Origin: a virus
DNA length: 25,947 nucleotides
IMG/VR virus record: IMGVR_UViG_3300043409_001840
Span: 1-25,947 of that record
Direction: 5' to 3' (one strand)
In this document: in pieces, positions 1 to 7,432 of the stretch
How the letters are laid out: each line of letters begins with the position of its first letter
Position numbering within the stretch: position 1 is the first letter of the stretch
Position numbers and translations under genes: made by a program
Notes under the pieces: model-generated
What the model was told of the DNA's origin: nothing
Databases searched by the model: none
What the model saw: only the letters and a program-made list of their open reading frames with translations

Positions 1-1251
1 GACTGGGAGATGATTAAACGGGCCCGCGTGTCGGACCCAGATGGTCGCCAGCTTAACTTCTTGATTCAGACATCCCTTGGGCCGTCTGCTATTCAGTATG
101 TTTCTCCCGGCGTTACCGGTCAGTTCCCATCCTCGCAGCAGATTACTACCCAAGAGTGTAGTGCTCTCTACAAGGAACTCGCATCCACCATCGAGATTGA
201 GTACAGTGTCTGGGACCGCGCACGCAAGTCGCCATCCAAGTACGCTGAGCCACTCGCCAAGGAAATCGAGTCCAAGACGGTAGCCTCCAAGCGCCGCCTC
301 GCCGCTGACCTTTATGGTGACGGTACGGGTGTTGTGGGTAGGGTCCTCACTGAGGTATCCCTGGTTGCTGGTCTCGTTACCATTAACCTTAACACGGCAG
401 CCTCTGAGCCAGGCAGCGTTGGATTCTTTGAATTCAATGATGTTCTGTCAGCTAACCAGGCAAGTGGCGCGGCCCGTAACAATGCCAGCGCACTTAATCT
501 CTACCGCGTCGTCGGCAGAAGTCGCAAGCTGGACCAGGTTACCCTTCAGGCTATTGATGCCGCAGGCGCTAATATCTCGCCAGCCTCAACTAACCTGGCC
601 GCGGGTGATTATTTCTACCGCGCAGGTCAGCCAACCAAGCCTAACCGGGCAGCCCCTGGCGACTATGGCAATGTGACTGAGGCCATCCCGGGACTCTTCT
701 CACTGGCAGCTGATGACGGTCGCGTTGTTCACGGTATCACCATGAGTGGCGTAACGGCAGGCTCACAGATTGACGCCGATGGTAACCCACTGGATGTCAG
801 CCAGATTCAGGAACTTATGTCGAATGTTAAGACCATCGTTGGTCAGTCGGCATACAGCTGGAAGCAGCTGGTCATGGCACCTGAGGCCCTTGATAGTCTG
901 ATTGAGTCGCGTGAGACGGACCGCCGCTTTAACAGCGTCGAAGACACCACTCGCGGCGCTCGTAAATTCGTTTACCAGCACCAGAATGACAGCCTGGAGT
1001 GTATCACCTCCGAGTATGTCCAGAAGAAGTTGGTCTATGCTATGCCAGAGGCTAAGAGCGGACAGAAGGTTATCGAGTCCTACATGACTGACTTTGAGCC
1101 AGTTACGATGGGCAACCAGATGTCAGAGTTCCACCTGAAGCCAGTGTCCGGCGGATACCAGCGCTCAGTGGTCTCCTTCATGCAGGCGATGGGTACCCTC
1201 GTGGTCAAGCACCCAGCGGCTATCGCGGTTCTCAAGAACTTCGCTATCTAA
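1..1251 (+). CDS. Major capsid protein (5' end outside window)
   Basis: Probable HK97-fold major capsid (coat) protein, the building block of the icosahedral head. The frame is open to base 1 (Asp-Trp-Glu before the Met at base 10), so the true start probably lies upstream and the Met at 10 is internal; at least 416 codons are present. Visible features are an N-terminal arm with NFLIQTS and GPSAIQY, then a charged long-helix segment beginning KSPSKYAEPLAKEIESK and ending DLYGDGTG, which looks like the spine helix and following loop of phage coat proteins, then a long mixed alpha/beta part ending in a hydrophobic tail. It is followed by a C-run and a hairpin, then a small gene and the fibre genes. 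I recognise the pattern, not a specific named homologue; a structural search would settle it. The TAA stop at 1249-1251 is clear. Confidence 0.75.
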   Translation, partial: DWEMIKRARVSDPDGRQLNFLIQTSLGPSAIQYVSPGVTGQFPSSQQITTQECSALYKELASTIEIEYSVWDRARKSPSKYAEPLAKEIESKTVASKRRLAADLYGDGTGVVGRVLTEVSLVAGLVTINLNTAASEPGSVGFFEFNDVLSANQASGAARNNASALNLYRVVGRSRKLDQVTLQAIDAAGANISPASTNLAAGDYFYRAGQPTKPNRAAPGDYGNVTEAIPGLFSLAADDGRVVHGITMSGVTAGSQIDADGNPLDVSQIQELMSNVKTIVGQSAYSWKQLVMAPEALDSLIESRETDRRFNSVEDTTRGARKFVYQHQNDSLECITSEYVQKKLVYAMPEAKSGQKVIESYMTDFEPVTMGNQMSEFHLKPVSGGYQRSVVSFMQAMGTLVVKHPAAIAVLKNFAI

Positions 1252-1253
1252 TA

Positions 1254-1263
1254 CCCCCCCCCC
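1254..1263. repeat. Run of ten C residues
   Basis: Ten consecutive C bases start three bases after the capsid stop codon. This is the longest homopolymer I noticed in the window. It is non-coding. It could be a real length-variable tract or a sequencing or assembly artefact. Confidence 0.9.
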
Positions 1264-1264
1264 A

Positions 1265-1292
1265 GGTCTGGCGGCTGAAAGGCTGCCAGGCC
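1265..1292 (+). terminator. GC-rich hairpin after capsid gene (possible terminator or RNA-processing site)
   Basis: Arms 1265-1275 (GGTCTGGCGGC) and 1282-1292 (GCTGCCAGGCC) pair over 11 bp with two G-U pairs and a six-base loop. There is no T-tract after it; the sequence continues ACCAACAACTAAAAAGGA into the next ribosome binding site. It sits just after the major capsid gene, where T7-type phages carry their main late terminator. Without the T-run it may be an mRNA-stabilising or RNase III-type structure rather than an intrinsic terminator. Confidence 0.5.
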
Positions 1293-1316
1293 ACCAACAA
1301 CTAAAAAGGATATAAC

Positions 1317-1514
1317 ATGTCTTCATCAGAAGCTAGTAAGACAGTCCCAGTAAGCAACCAGATTCCTAATAAGCGGGAGCGGGCAGCGGCCCAATTCGGC
1401 CAATTGGATGGTCAGGATGCGACTGATTGGGCCAGTCTCCCGACATCAATTCAGAATGCTATTGCCCGGTTGGCGGCAGAGGTAGCCACCCTCAAGGGTA
1501 GCCCTATCACCTAA
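1317..1514 (+). CDS. Small hypothetical protein (65 aa)
   Basis: I do not recognise a family. The ATG at 1317 follows a strong AAGGA ribosome binding site (1306-1310) with a six-base spacer, so translation is well supported. The N-terminal half is polar and basic (NKRERAAAQFGQL); the C-terminal part, from about residue 40, is a predicted amphipathic helix (LPTSIQNAIARLAAEVATL). It lies between the capsid gene and the first fibre gene, only 19 bases ahead of the latter. It could be a minor virion or assembly protein, but nothing in the sequence proves that. Confidence 0.7.
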   Translation: MSSSEASKTVPVSNQIPNKRERAAAQFGQLDGQDATDWASLPTSIQNAIARLAAEVATLKGSPIT

Positions 1515-1533
1515 CGCGCAGTAGGACGGCACC

Positions 1534-3063
1534 GTGTCAAGTATTACGCCTAATCTAAGACTCAGGCTGTCCGAGAATTTGACTGCCGACGCTCGCTATA
1601 ACCTAGAGAGGATTGACCTTGTCGGGTCCATCGTCCAACTAGATGATAGTCAGAGCGCGGCAGTCGCCTCTCTTTCCTCTATTAATCTACTTCCCAACGC
1701 CCCCAGTAAGGGTGGCAGTGGTAGCGGTGGTACCGTCTATGTCGGTTCCGCCTCTCAATTATCTAATCTTCTAGTATACGGAACTATTACAGGGGATTTG
1801 TCTGGCAGTGCCACAAGTTTCACCGGTCCTCTTTTAGGGGATATTATTGGAACCCAAGGGGCCACCGCCATAGCTCCGGGCGTTATTGTAAATGGAGATA
1901 TAAATGCCGCAGCGGCTATTGCAGGAAGCAAAATATCGCCTGTATTCACTGGCCTGGTGGAGTCTGGACCACAAGGATTCCTTATCCGTAATGGTTCGTA
2001 CTCTACGAGCCTTCTCCCAGGTAATTCGCAACTTGCTGATGTAAGCCTGAAGCTGCCCATCACAGACGGCCTCCCTAACCAGGTACTCACCACTGACGGC
2101 AGCGGTAATCTATCCTTCTCCAGTCCAGGCGCGGGGACAGTAACCAGTGTGGGCCTAGTCCTACCTGCCATGTTCACCGTAAGCAACTCTCCTGTAACCC
2201 TATCCGGCGACCTAACCGCCGTCCTGGCTACCCAGAGCGCCAAGGCTGTACTAGCAGGGCCTGTTTCAGGTGCCGCAGCGGTCCCTACCTTCCGTCAACT
2301 ATCAGCTGATGACCTGACAGACGGCAGTACCAACAGGTTCTACTCTGACAGCCTCTTTGCTATCAGCCTCAGTACCCGTACAACCACCAATCTGGCTGAG
2401 GGTACCAATGAGTACCACACCACTGCCAGGGCCAGGACAGCTGCGGTAGTTAATAGCACAGCAGGCACAGAGACTGACCAGGCCCCCAGCGTCTCCTCAA
2501 TTAAAAGCTATATCGCTGGCCTGACCACCTCTGATATAGCCGAGGGTACTAATCTCTACCATACTGACCTCAGGGCTCAGGACGCAGCCGGTGCCTTGGT
2601 AGCCGATACCGCCACCGCCCAGCTGGATTATATCTCTGGCACATCCTTCTCTGTCACCGTCCTGCCGCAGGGCCTTATTAATAGCGTCTCAGGCATAGCG
2701 GAATCGGGCGGCATACTTAGCGTATCCCCCGTTGACGCCACCGCCAAGACTACCCCAATCGCCACTGATATCCTGCTGATTGCTGACAGTGCATCCAGTA
2801 ACGCCTTGAAAAAAATTACGCTGGCTGATATTGTTACCCTGGCCGGAAACGGATTCTCTGATACATGGGTCTCAGGAACAACCAAGGCAGTGGCTCACGG
2901 CCTAGGAACCAGAAATGTAATGGTTGAGGTATTCGATAATGTTACCTATGAGACCGTATACCTGGATAGCGTAGTGAGAACAGACACTAACACAGTAACA
3001 CTTACGGCCAGTGTGGCCCCATCAGGAAGCGGCCTCACCGTGCTCGTTAAAAGGATAGCCTAG
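1534..3063 (+). CDS. Tail fibre protein (509 aa)
   Basis: Receptor-binding or stem fibre built of modules common in phage fibres. The GTG start at 1534 is preceded by AGGA (1523-1526) at seven bases. Residues 1-60 are polar and may be the virion-attachment part. Residues 60-66 are a Gly/Ser linker. Residues 118-135 (IVNGDINAAAAIAGSKI) are a fibre-stem motif also seen as IVDADIKAAAGIVYSKL in the next gene. Residues 200-262 (GTVTSVGLVLP to RQLSADDL) match a very common tail-fibre module. Residues 258-350 hold three imperfect repeats (DLTDGSTNRFYSD, NLAEGTNEYHTT, DIAEGTNLYHTD). Residues 447-509 form a C-terminal beta domain (VAHGLGTRNVMVEVFD to VLVKRIA) widespread at fibre ends. The function is secure at the level of fibre; the receptor is unknown. 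Confidence 0.85.
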   Translation: MSSITPNLRLRLSENLTADARYNLERIDLVGSIVQLDDSQSAAVASLSSINLLPNAPSKGGSGSGGTVYVGSASQLSNLLVYGTITGDLSGSATSFTGPLLGDIIGTQGATAIAPGVIVNGDINAAAAIAGSKISPVFTGLVESGPQGFLIRNGSYSTSLLPGNSQLADVSLKLPITDGLPNQVLTTDGSGNLSFSSPGAGTVTSVGLVLPAMFTVSNSPVTLSGDLTAVLATQSAKAVLAGPVSGAAAVPTFRQLSADDLTDGSTNRFYSDSLFAISLSTRTTTNLAEGTNEYHTTARARTAAVVNSTAGTETDQAPSVSSIKSYIAGLTTSDIAEGTNLYHTDLRAQDAAGALVADTATAQLDYISGTSFSVTVLPQGLINSVSGIAESGGILSVSPVDATAKTTPIATDILLIADSASSNALKKITLADIVTLAGNGFSDTWVSGTTKAVAHGLGTRNVMVEVFDNVTYETVYLDSVVRTDTNTVTLTASVAPSGSGLTVLVKRIA

Positions 3064-3065
3064 TA

Positions 3066-5045
3066 ATGAAAATTCTTGGTACTATATCAGAACTTGTAAA
3101 GGTAATCCTTCGCAAGTCTACCTATGAGGTCACAGTACAGCCTAGTACAGTTACCGCAGATACAACATTCGAGCTGCCAGCAGCAGGCGGTGGCACAAAG
3201 GCTATTGTAACAGCCGATAGTTCAGCTACCCTCACTAACAAGACAATTGACAGCGATAGTAATACTATAACTAATATAGTGGATGCCGACATCAAGGCAG
3301 CCGCCGGTATTGTATATTCCAAATTAAGTATTGCCGACGGCGACCTTACTATAGCTAAGACCTCTGGACTACAGACGGCCCTGGATAGCAAGGTAGACGA
3401 AAATCTCCCCATCACTGGTGCCACGAAAACAAAGATTACCTACGACGCCAAGGGTCTAGTAACAGCCGGTGCCGACATCGCTAATACAGACATGCCAGAA
3501 GACATCGCCAGAAGCAAGCTGGCCCCGGGAACGGCTAATCATGTCCTCATTAATGATGGCACGGGTGAGATTACTAGCGAGGCGCAGCTGGCTACTAGCC
3601 GGGGCGGAACCGGGGTAAACTCCACGGCCACCTTTCCCTCCACCGGCACGGTAGTTACTAGGGATGCCACAGAGACACTTCTCAATAAGACAACCGTATC
3701 CTCTACCGGAGCGGCAACGGGTGCCCTGACCCTTCCTACAGGTAATACGAGCGACAGGACCGGCCTTACCACAACGGGCATGGTTCGCTTTAATACTAGC
3801 CTAACATCCTTTGAGGGCTATGATGGCACTACATGGTCAGGTATTGGTGGAGGAGGAACCACTGACCGCGTTACCCAGGCCTCCCACGCCTTTGTGGTTG
3901 GCAATGTTCTGTACCTGAATGGCGCAACCTATGCCAAGGCTAGGTCTGACGTAGCCAATACCGCCGAGGTAGTCGGTATGGTCAGTCGCGTTATTGATGC
4001 CAATACCTTTGAGATTACCCTGAGTGGGGAGGTATCAGGACTTACTGGCCTCACGGCTGGTGAGGTCTATTTCCTTTCTCCCATTACAGCTGGTGATGTC
4101 ACGGCCACTGAGCCTAGTGTCGTGGGACAGGTATCGCTGCCGGTAGGTATCGCCAGCAGTACCACCACCATGTATGTCCAGCCTAAAAGGGGCGTATTAG
4201 TTGGCGCTACTAACGTCAGGACACAGATTGCCCTGGCGGCATCGGCTACTACTACGGTGCAGAATGTATCGGCGTACGACGCCGGGGAACTCTCTGGCTA
4301 TGTAATAATTAATGCCACGGCATCACTTCGTTTCTTTGTGAATGCACAGTTCTCCAGGAATGGCGCAGGAACTAACTACAATGTTAGCTATCAGGCCAGC
4401 GGTGATATGCCGCCAGCTGGCTTTCAGATTACGATTACAGCCGCCGGACTACTTCAGGTAGTAATGCCCAGTGTTGCAGGATTCACCAGCGCCGCTATCA
4501 CATACGGCCTGGACGTGGCCGCCGTAGGCGCGACACTCCCACTGAGTATCTCGGCCAGAGCTGTTCTTGGTGATGTATCAGGGACGGCGGTACCGGCGGG
4601 GTATATTGGGGAAGTTATAACTTCCAGCGTGACTACTGCCACAAATGTTGGCACTACAGGACAATATTTTAATTTAACTTCAATCACGTTAACGCCCGGA
4701 ACTTATCTGATTAATGCTTCAGCAAAATACAATAGAAATTCTGCAACATTTAGTTCAGTAGATTTAGAAATTGGTTTCAGCGCAACTACCGGAAATTCAT
4801 CTACTGGGCTTGTTACTGGTGTGAGTTTGATTGAAAAAGTACAAGATGTTGGCCTTACGTTTACACAAACACCAATTTCTATGCCTACGGTTTACCTTAG
4901 ATATGACGGAACAACTGCAACAATACAAAACGGCGGAACATTAACGCCAACCGGCGGTGTTTTTTATCTAAAAGGATATTGCGGTGTATATTCTGCCGCT
5001 ACTCCGCAATATTATTGCACTGTAACAGCAGTCCGTATCGCATAA
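3066..5045 (+). CDS. Tail fibre protein with exchangeable tip (659 aa)
   Basis: Long fibre whose start ATG (3066) lies two bases after the stop of the previous fibre gene; AAGGA at 3051-3055 inside that gene can serve as ribosome binding site. Stem region: TLTNKTIDSDSNTITNIV (56-72), AAAGIVYSKL (78-87), LTIAKTSGLQTALDSKV (94-110), ITYDAKGLVTAGADI (124-138). A TTTGMVRFNTSLTSFEGYDG module (236-254) is typical of tail fibres ahead of a head domain. Residues 260-500 are beta-rich. Residues 503-659 form a tip domain opening GDVSGTAVPAGYIGE and ending AVRIA. That opening and end recur in the small gene at 5870, while the centres differ. The DNA of the tip centre is visibly richer in A/T than the rest of the gene, suggesting recent exchange. 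Probable receptor-binding fibre. Confidence 0.85.
   Translation: MKILGTISELVKVILRKSTYEVTVQPSTVTADTTFELPAAGGGTKAIVTADSSATLTNKTIDSDSNTITNIVDADIKAAAGIVYSKLSIADGDLTIAKTSGLQTALDSKVDENLPITGATKTKITYDAKGLVTAGADIANTDMPEDIARSKLAPGTANHVLINDGTGEITSEAQLATSRGGTGVNSTATFPSTGTVVTRDATETLLNKTTVSSTGAATGALTLPTGNTSDRTGLTTTGMVRFNTSLTSFEGYDGTTWSGIGGGGTTDRVTQASHAFVVGNVLYLNGATYAKARSDVANTAEVVGMVSRVIDANTFEITLSGEVSGLTGLTAGEVYFLSPITAGDVTATEPSVVGQVSLPVGIASSTTTMYVQPKRGVLVGATNVRTQIALAASATTTVQNVSAYDAGELSGYVIINATASLRFFVNAQFSRNGAGTNYNVSYQASGDMPPAGFQITITAAGLLQVVMPSVAGFTSAAITYGLDVAAVGATLPLSISARAVLGDVSGTAVPAGYIGEVITSSVTTATNVGTTGQYFNLTSITLTPGTYLINASAKYNRNSATFSSVDLEIGFSATTGNSSTGLVTGVSLIEKVQDVGLTFTQTPISMPTVYLRYDGTTATIQNGGTLTPTGGVFYLKGYCGVYSAATPQYYCTVTAVRIA
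4581..4612 (+). repeat. Tip-cassette left flank, copy 1
   Basis: 32 bases encoding GTAVPAGYIGE at the start of the fibre tip. They match copy 2 (5906-5937) at 30 of 32 positions, same orientation and same reading frame. Copy 2 is 1325 bases downstream. Confidence 0.95.
5028..5041 (+). repeat. Tip-cassette right flank, copy 1
   Basis: GCAGTCCGTATCGC at the 3' end of the fibre gene, encoding the terminal AVRIA. It matches copy 2 (6299-6312) at 13 of 14 positions. With the left flank it brackets a 415-base divergent centre. Confidence 0.9.
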
Positions 5046-5055
5046 GGAACTATAT

Positions 5056-5292
5056 ATGTTAATTAAAATACTTCCAGGCGAATACCTCTGGTCAGAGAGT
5101 GGACTCCACGTCATTGATAGTAGCGGATTTGCAACTATTGCGACTGAGGAGTCTGAGGTTGAGGTAGCTGATGAGGCACAGGTTGCTATCATTCAGGCAT
5201 ACCAAGAAGAGAGAAGGCGGGCAGTCGAAGAGCCCGCGGTCCAATTGGAAGAAGAACCAGCCCCCGAACAGCAGGAGAATACAAATGTCTAA
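5056..5292 (+). CDS. Small acidic hypothetical protein (78 aa)
   Basis: I do not recognise a family. The ATG at 5056 has an AAGGA site (5044-5048) that overlaps the TAA of the fibre gene. Residues 1-30 look like a short beta segment (MLIKILPGEYLWSESGLHVI), and residues 32-78 are a charged helical tail rich in Glu ending in EEEPAPEQQENTNV, probably disordered. Its last eight bases overlap the start of the collar-domain gene, and the AGGAG that serves that gene lies within it. Position between two fibre-type genes suggests a role in fibre assembly or a small fibre component, but this is inference from context only. Confidence 0.65.
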   Translation: MLIKILPGEYLWSESGLHVIDSSGFATIATEESEVEVADEAQVAIIQAYQEERRRAVEEPAVQLEEEPAPEQQENTNV

Positions 5293-5860
5293 CAGCGCAA
5301 TTGGAGCCACGGGAGCCATTGCGGCCCTGCCCGCTGGCGTTATGATTGATTACGCGGCAACGGTAGCCCCAGCAGGCTGGCTGATGTGCGATGGCAGCGC
5401 GGTCAGTAGGACCACCTTCGCTAGTCTATTCGCCACCATCGGTACTCTTTATGGGACAGGAGACGGCAGTACAACATTCAACCTGCCCGACTTCAGGGGG
5501 CGTTTTGCCCGGTACATGGATAACATGGGCACTCCGGCAGGGGCGGCTGGTAGAGATACCGGCAGGGTGCTGGGGGCAACCGCACAGGCAGATTCTACTA
5601 AACGTCCGACAACGTCACTGACTACGGGAAACGAATCTGTGGGTCATACTCACGGAATCGGCGGCAGCGTGCCTATCAATGGTGGGTCAACGGCATTTGG
5701 TGCTGTGGCCTGGTTAACCGGCAACGCTGTTAACACCACTACTACCATGCCGGGGACCACCACTGGTGTGAGCGCAAGCCACACACATACGGTCACGGGC
5801 GGTGGTGACGCAGAGACCCGCCCAATCAACCTCGCCTGCAATAGAATCATAAAGGTATAA
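5285..5860 (+). CDS. Phage tail collar domain protein (191 aa)
   Basis: Short-fibre type protein with a Phage Tail Collar domain (Pfam PF07484 family). Residues 16-74 carry the family pattern: PAGVMIDY, then APAGWLMCDGSAVSR, FATIGTLYGTGDGSTTFNLP and DFRGRF. The C-terminal region has two HxH motifs, GHTHGI (120-125) and SHTHTV (165-170), and ends with ETRPINLACNRIIKV, a typical ending of these proteins. HxH pairs bind metal in the T4 gp37 tip, so a metal-stabilised trimeric tip is possible. I chose the ATG at 5285 because AGGAG (5273-5277) lies seven bases ahead; the in-frame upstream extension to 5171 only overlaps the 78-residue gene and has a sequence unlike the family. Confidence 0.88.
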   Translation: MSNSAIGATGAIAALPAGVMIDYAATVAPAGWLMCDGSAVSRTTFASLFATIGTLYGTGDGSTTFNLPDFRGRFARYMDNMGTPAGAAGRDTGRVLGATAQADSTKRPTTSLTTGNESVGHTHGIGGSVPINGGSTAFGAVAWLTGNAVNTTTTMPGTTTGVSASHTHTVTGGGDAETRPINLACNRIIKV

Positions 5861-5869
5861 GGAAATAAT

Positions 5870-6316
5870 ATGACACAGAAACAATTGCTACAGGGTGCGG
5901 GGGATGGGACGGCGGTTCCGGCGGGATATATTGGGGAGAAAATTTCATCTGTTGTTACAAATGCAACGGCACCTGCTACCGGAACTGGCTTTGTTGAAAT
6001 AGTTGCTAGAACCATTACTTTAAGTAGAGGTAGTTATATTGCTTTAGCCTATGTTGCGCCAAGTGGCTTTACTGGAAATGTAGGATTACTTGATGTATTT
6101 ATAAATTCCGGCACAAATTCTCCATCTGTTTCTGGCGGCGTAAGAGGCTCATCATACTCACCGGCAAATGTTATTCTGGCCGCAAACTGCACTGCTTTTA
6201 TCCTAGTAACTGCGGATAGTTCAACTATAACCCTAAGCTGTCGTGCAACGTCAAGTAGTACAATGAGCGGTACGGTAAGTTTAGGCTCAGACTTTCAAGC
6301 AGTTCGTATCGCCTAG
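5870..6316 (+). CDS. Stand-alone fibre-tip protein (148 aa)
   Basis: A free-standing copy of the tip module found at the end of the 659-residue fibre. The ATG at 5870 has AAGGA (5859-5863) at six bases. After about 12 leader residues (MTQKQLLQGAGD) comes GTAVPAGYIGE, then a beta-rich domain (about 22-143), then the terminal AVRIA. The flanks are shared with the big fibre at DNA level, while the centre (5938-6298) has no evident close similarity to the fibre's centre beyond the general fold pattern. It has no stem, so it must either trimerise on another fibre, act as an accessory adhesin, or be a reserve cassette. The centre is A/T-rich relative to neighbouring genes. Confidence 0.75.
   Translation: MTQKQLLQGAGDGTAVPAGYIGEKISSVVTNATAPATGTGFVEIVARTITLSRGSYIALAYVAPSGFTGNVGLLDVFINSGTNSPSVSGGVRGSSYSPANVILAANCTAFILVTADSSTITLSCRATSSSTMSGTVSLGSDFQAVRIA
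5906..5937 (+). repeat. Tip-cassette left flank, copy 2
   Basis: Direct repeat of 4581-4612, differing at two bases (T for A at 5917, A for G at 5926); both changes keep the encoded residues. Confidence 0.95.
6299..6312 (+). repeat. Tip-cassette right flank, copy 2
   Basis: GCAGTTCGTATCGC at the end of the stand-alone tip gene, a direct repeat of 5028-5041 with one silent change. With the left flank it brackets a 361-base centre. Confidence 0.9.
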
Positions 6317-6333
6317 TTGCCAGGGAGTAACCA

Positions 6334-7215
6334 GTGCTATCCACTATCAGATACATTCTTACCGGGGGCGGCCTTACCAGTAGGCCAAATCGCCCCGACT
6401 ATCTGGACTCCCATCAGGTAGTAGACAAGTACCTCCTGTATAGGGCGCATTGTACCGGTGTGATGCCCGGCTGCGATGGTCTCTTATTCACCGCTATCGG
6501 CCAATCCTCCGGTGCCTGTGGCGATGCCCAGCTGTCCTCCTTCGAGGGTGAGCCAGGGCAATGGTTCCGTTCTCCTGACCACGACTGCCACCCCCTACAC
6601 TCGGCCTCAGATATCAGCAAAGATATGATGATGGGCCTCGCTCTCTGGTGCTCCGTATTCAGGGCGGAGAAGGTGGCGGCCAGAACACTGCGCAGAGCCC
6701 TGCTCCGGGCAGGCAACATGGGCCGCCCCTGGTACCTAATCTCCAGGACCCTGATGTCTCCTAATCTCATGTACTACTTCTTTTTATGTAGCAAAAAGTC
6801 ACGCAAACCAGGACTTTTCGGCAGACTGCTCCTAGCCACCAGCCATCTGACTCCACTTTCTGGTTTCCAGGCCCACCTACAGGCCCTGTCAATCCTTCTA
6901 CTTATGAGAATAGAGGGTGGTATCAATCCCATCTCTATGAAAACACTGAAGAAATTGACAGCCGCTAGTCCCAGGAATGCTATGTTCTTGGCTATGCTGG
7001 GCATAAATAATGAGTGTGTTTCAATGCTTATGGACATCTCTATGTTCCCCGAGAACGGCCCTCCTAGCACTAGGAACTACTCTACAGATTATCTGTGGCA
7101 GCGGACCCCCTCAGAAAACCCTAAAGACTGGTTGCCTAGCGATGAGGAACCTGCTAAAATCCATAGTGGTATTGACTTCCTGGTAGCCGCGGCTATCTAC
7201 CTCAGAATGGTCTGA
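6334..7215 (+). CDS. Conserved phage protein of unknown function (293 aa)
   Basis: No domain with known function recognised. The GTG start at 6334 follows GGGAG (6323-6327). The sequence is Cys- and His-containing near the N terminus (C40, C47, C62, C85, with DGLLF at 48-52 and SPDHDCHPLHS at 80-90), followed by SASDISKDMMMGLALWC (90-106). This layout, DGLLF then a Cys/His segment then S-x-ISKDM-like and a Trp, reminds me of uncharacterised proteins near tail-fibre genes in other podophages; that is from memory and unverified. The rest is helical and basic, with an acidic stretch near 265-280. There is no signal peptide. It sits between the fibre-tip gene and an XhlA-like membrane protein, so either a virion-associated or a lysis-cassette role is conceivable. 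Confidence 0.7.
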   Translation: MLSTIRYILTGGGLTSRPNRPDYLDSHQVVDKYLLYRAHCTGVMPGCDGLLFTAIGQSSGACGDAQLSSFEGEPGQWFRSPDHDCHPLHSASDISKDMMMGLALWCSVFRAEKVAARTLRRALLRAGNMGRPWYLISRTLMSPNLMYYFFLCSKKSRKPGLFGRLLLATSHLTPLSGFQAHLQALSILLLMRIEGGINPISMKTLKKLTAASPRNAMFLAMLGINNECVSMLMDISMFPENGPPSTRNYSTDYLWQRTPSENPKDWLPSDEEPAKIHSGIDFLVAAAIYLRMV

Positions 7216-7222
7216 CACTATT

Positions 7223-7432
7223 ATGGAAAATAACACCACAGACAAACACCTAGAGCGAATAGAGGCTAAGGTCGATAGAATCGACGCCAAATTCGATATG
7301 CTGGGAAGTCGTACCACTCGCACCGAGACCGATATTATTTGGGTCAAGGGTGGCCTAGCCATAGGCCTATCAATTGTTCTGGCGACCGCCGGATACCTCG
7401 TCACACGACTAGTTGACCTCATTAAAATCTAA
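7223..7432 (+). CDS. XhlA/holin-like small membrane protein (69 aa)
   Basis: Short protein with the layout of haemolysin XhlA-type and holin-accessory proteins. An N-terminal amphipathic coiled-coil (about 7-36, HLERIEAKVDRIDAKFDML) is followed by a single membrane segment (about 43-61, GGLAIGLSIVLATAGYLVT) and a short charged end (RLVDLIKI). Such proteins sit in the inner membrane and assist host lysis. The ATG at 7223 lies seven bases after the previous stop, with no good ribosome binding site, so translation is probably coupled to the upstream gene. The -35 box of the promoter for the next gene lies inside its last codons. Holin activity is inference from topology. Confidence 0.65.
   Translation: MENNTTDKHLERIEAKVDRIDAKFDMLGSRTTRTETDIIWVKGGLAIGLSIVLATAGYLVTRLVDLIKI

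Noticed and set aside
1265-1292. Firm intrinsic terminator
   Set aside because: The hairpin is good but no T-rich tract follows, so it is listed only as a possible terminator or processing site.
2809-2815. A7 run as a programmed frameshift site in the first fibre
   Set aside because: The zero frame continues intact to a typical fibre C terminus and no overlapping downstream frame with coding character follows.
5171-5284. N-terminal extension of the collar protein
   Set aside because: It overlaps the 78-residue gene in another frame, has Lys/Arg-rich sequence unlike the family, and a good ribosome binding site serves the ATG at 5285.
4581-6312. Invertible segment switching the tips
   Set aside because: The flanking repeats are direct, not inverted, and no invertase or recombinase gene is present.
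4581-6316. Diversity-generating retroelement acting on the fibre tips
   Set aside because: No reverse transcriptase, no template/variable repeat pair with adenine-specific changes, and no C-type lectin pattern in the window. The tips differ over their whole centres, which fits cassette exchange instead.
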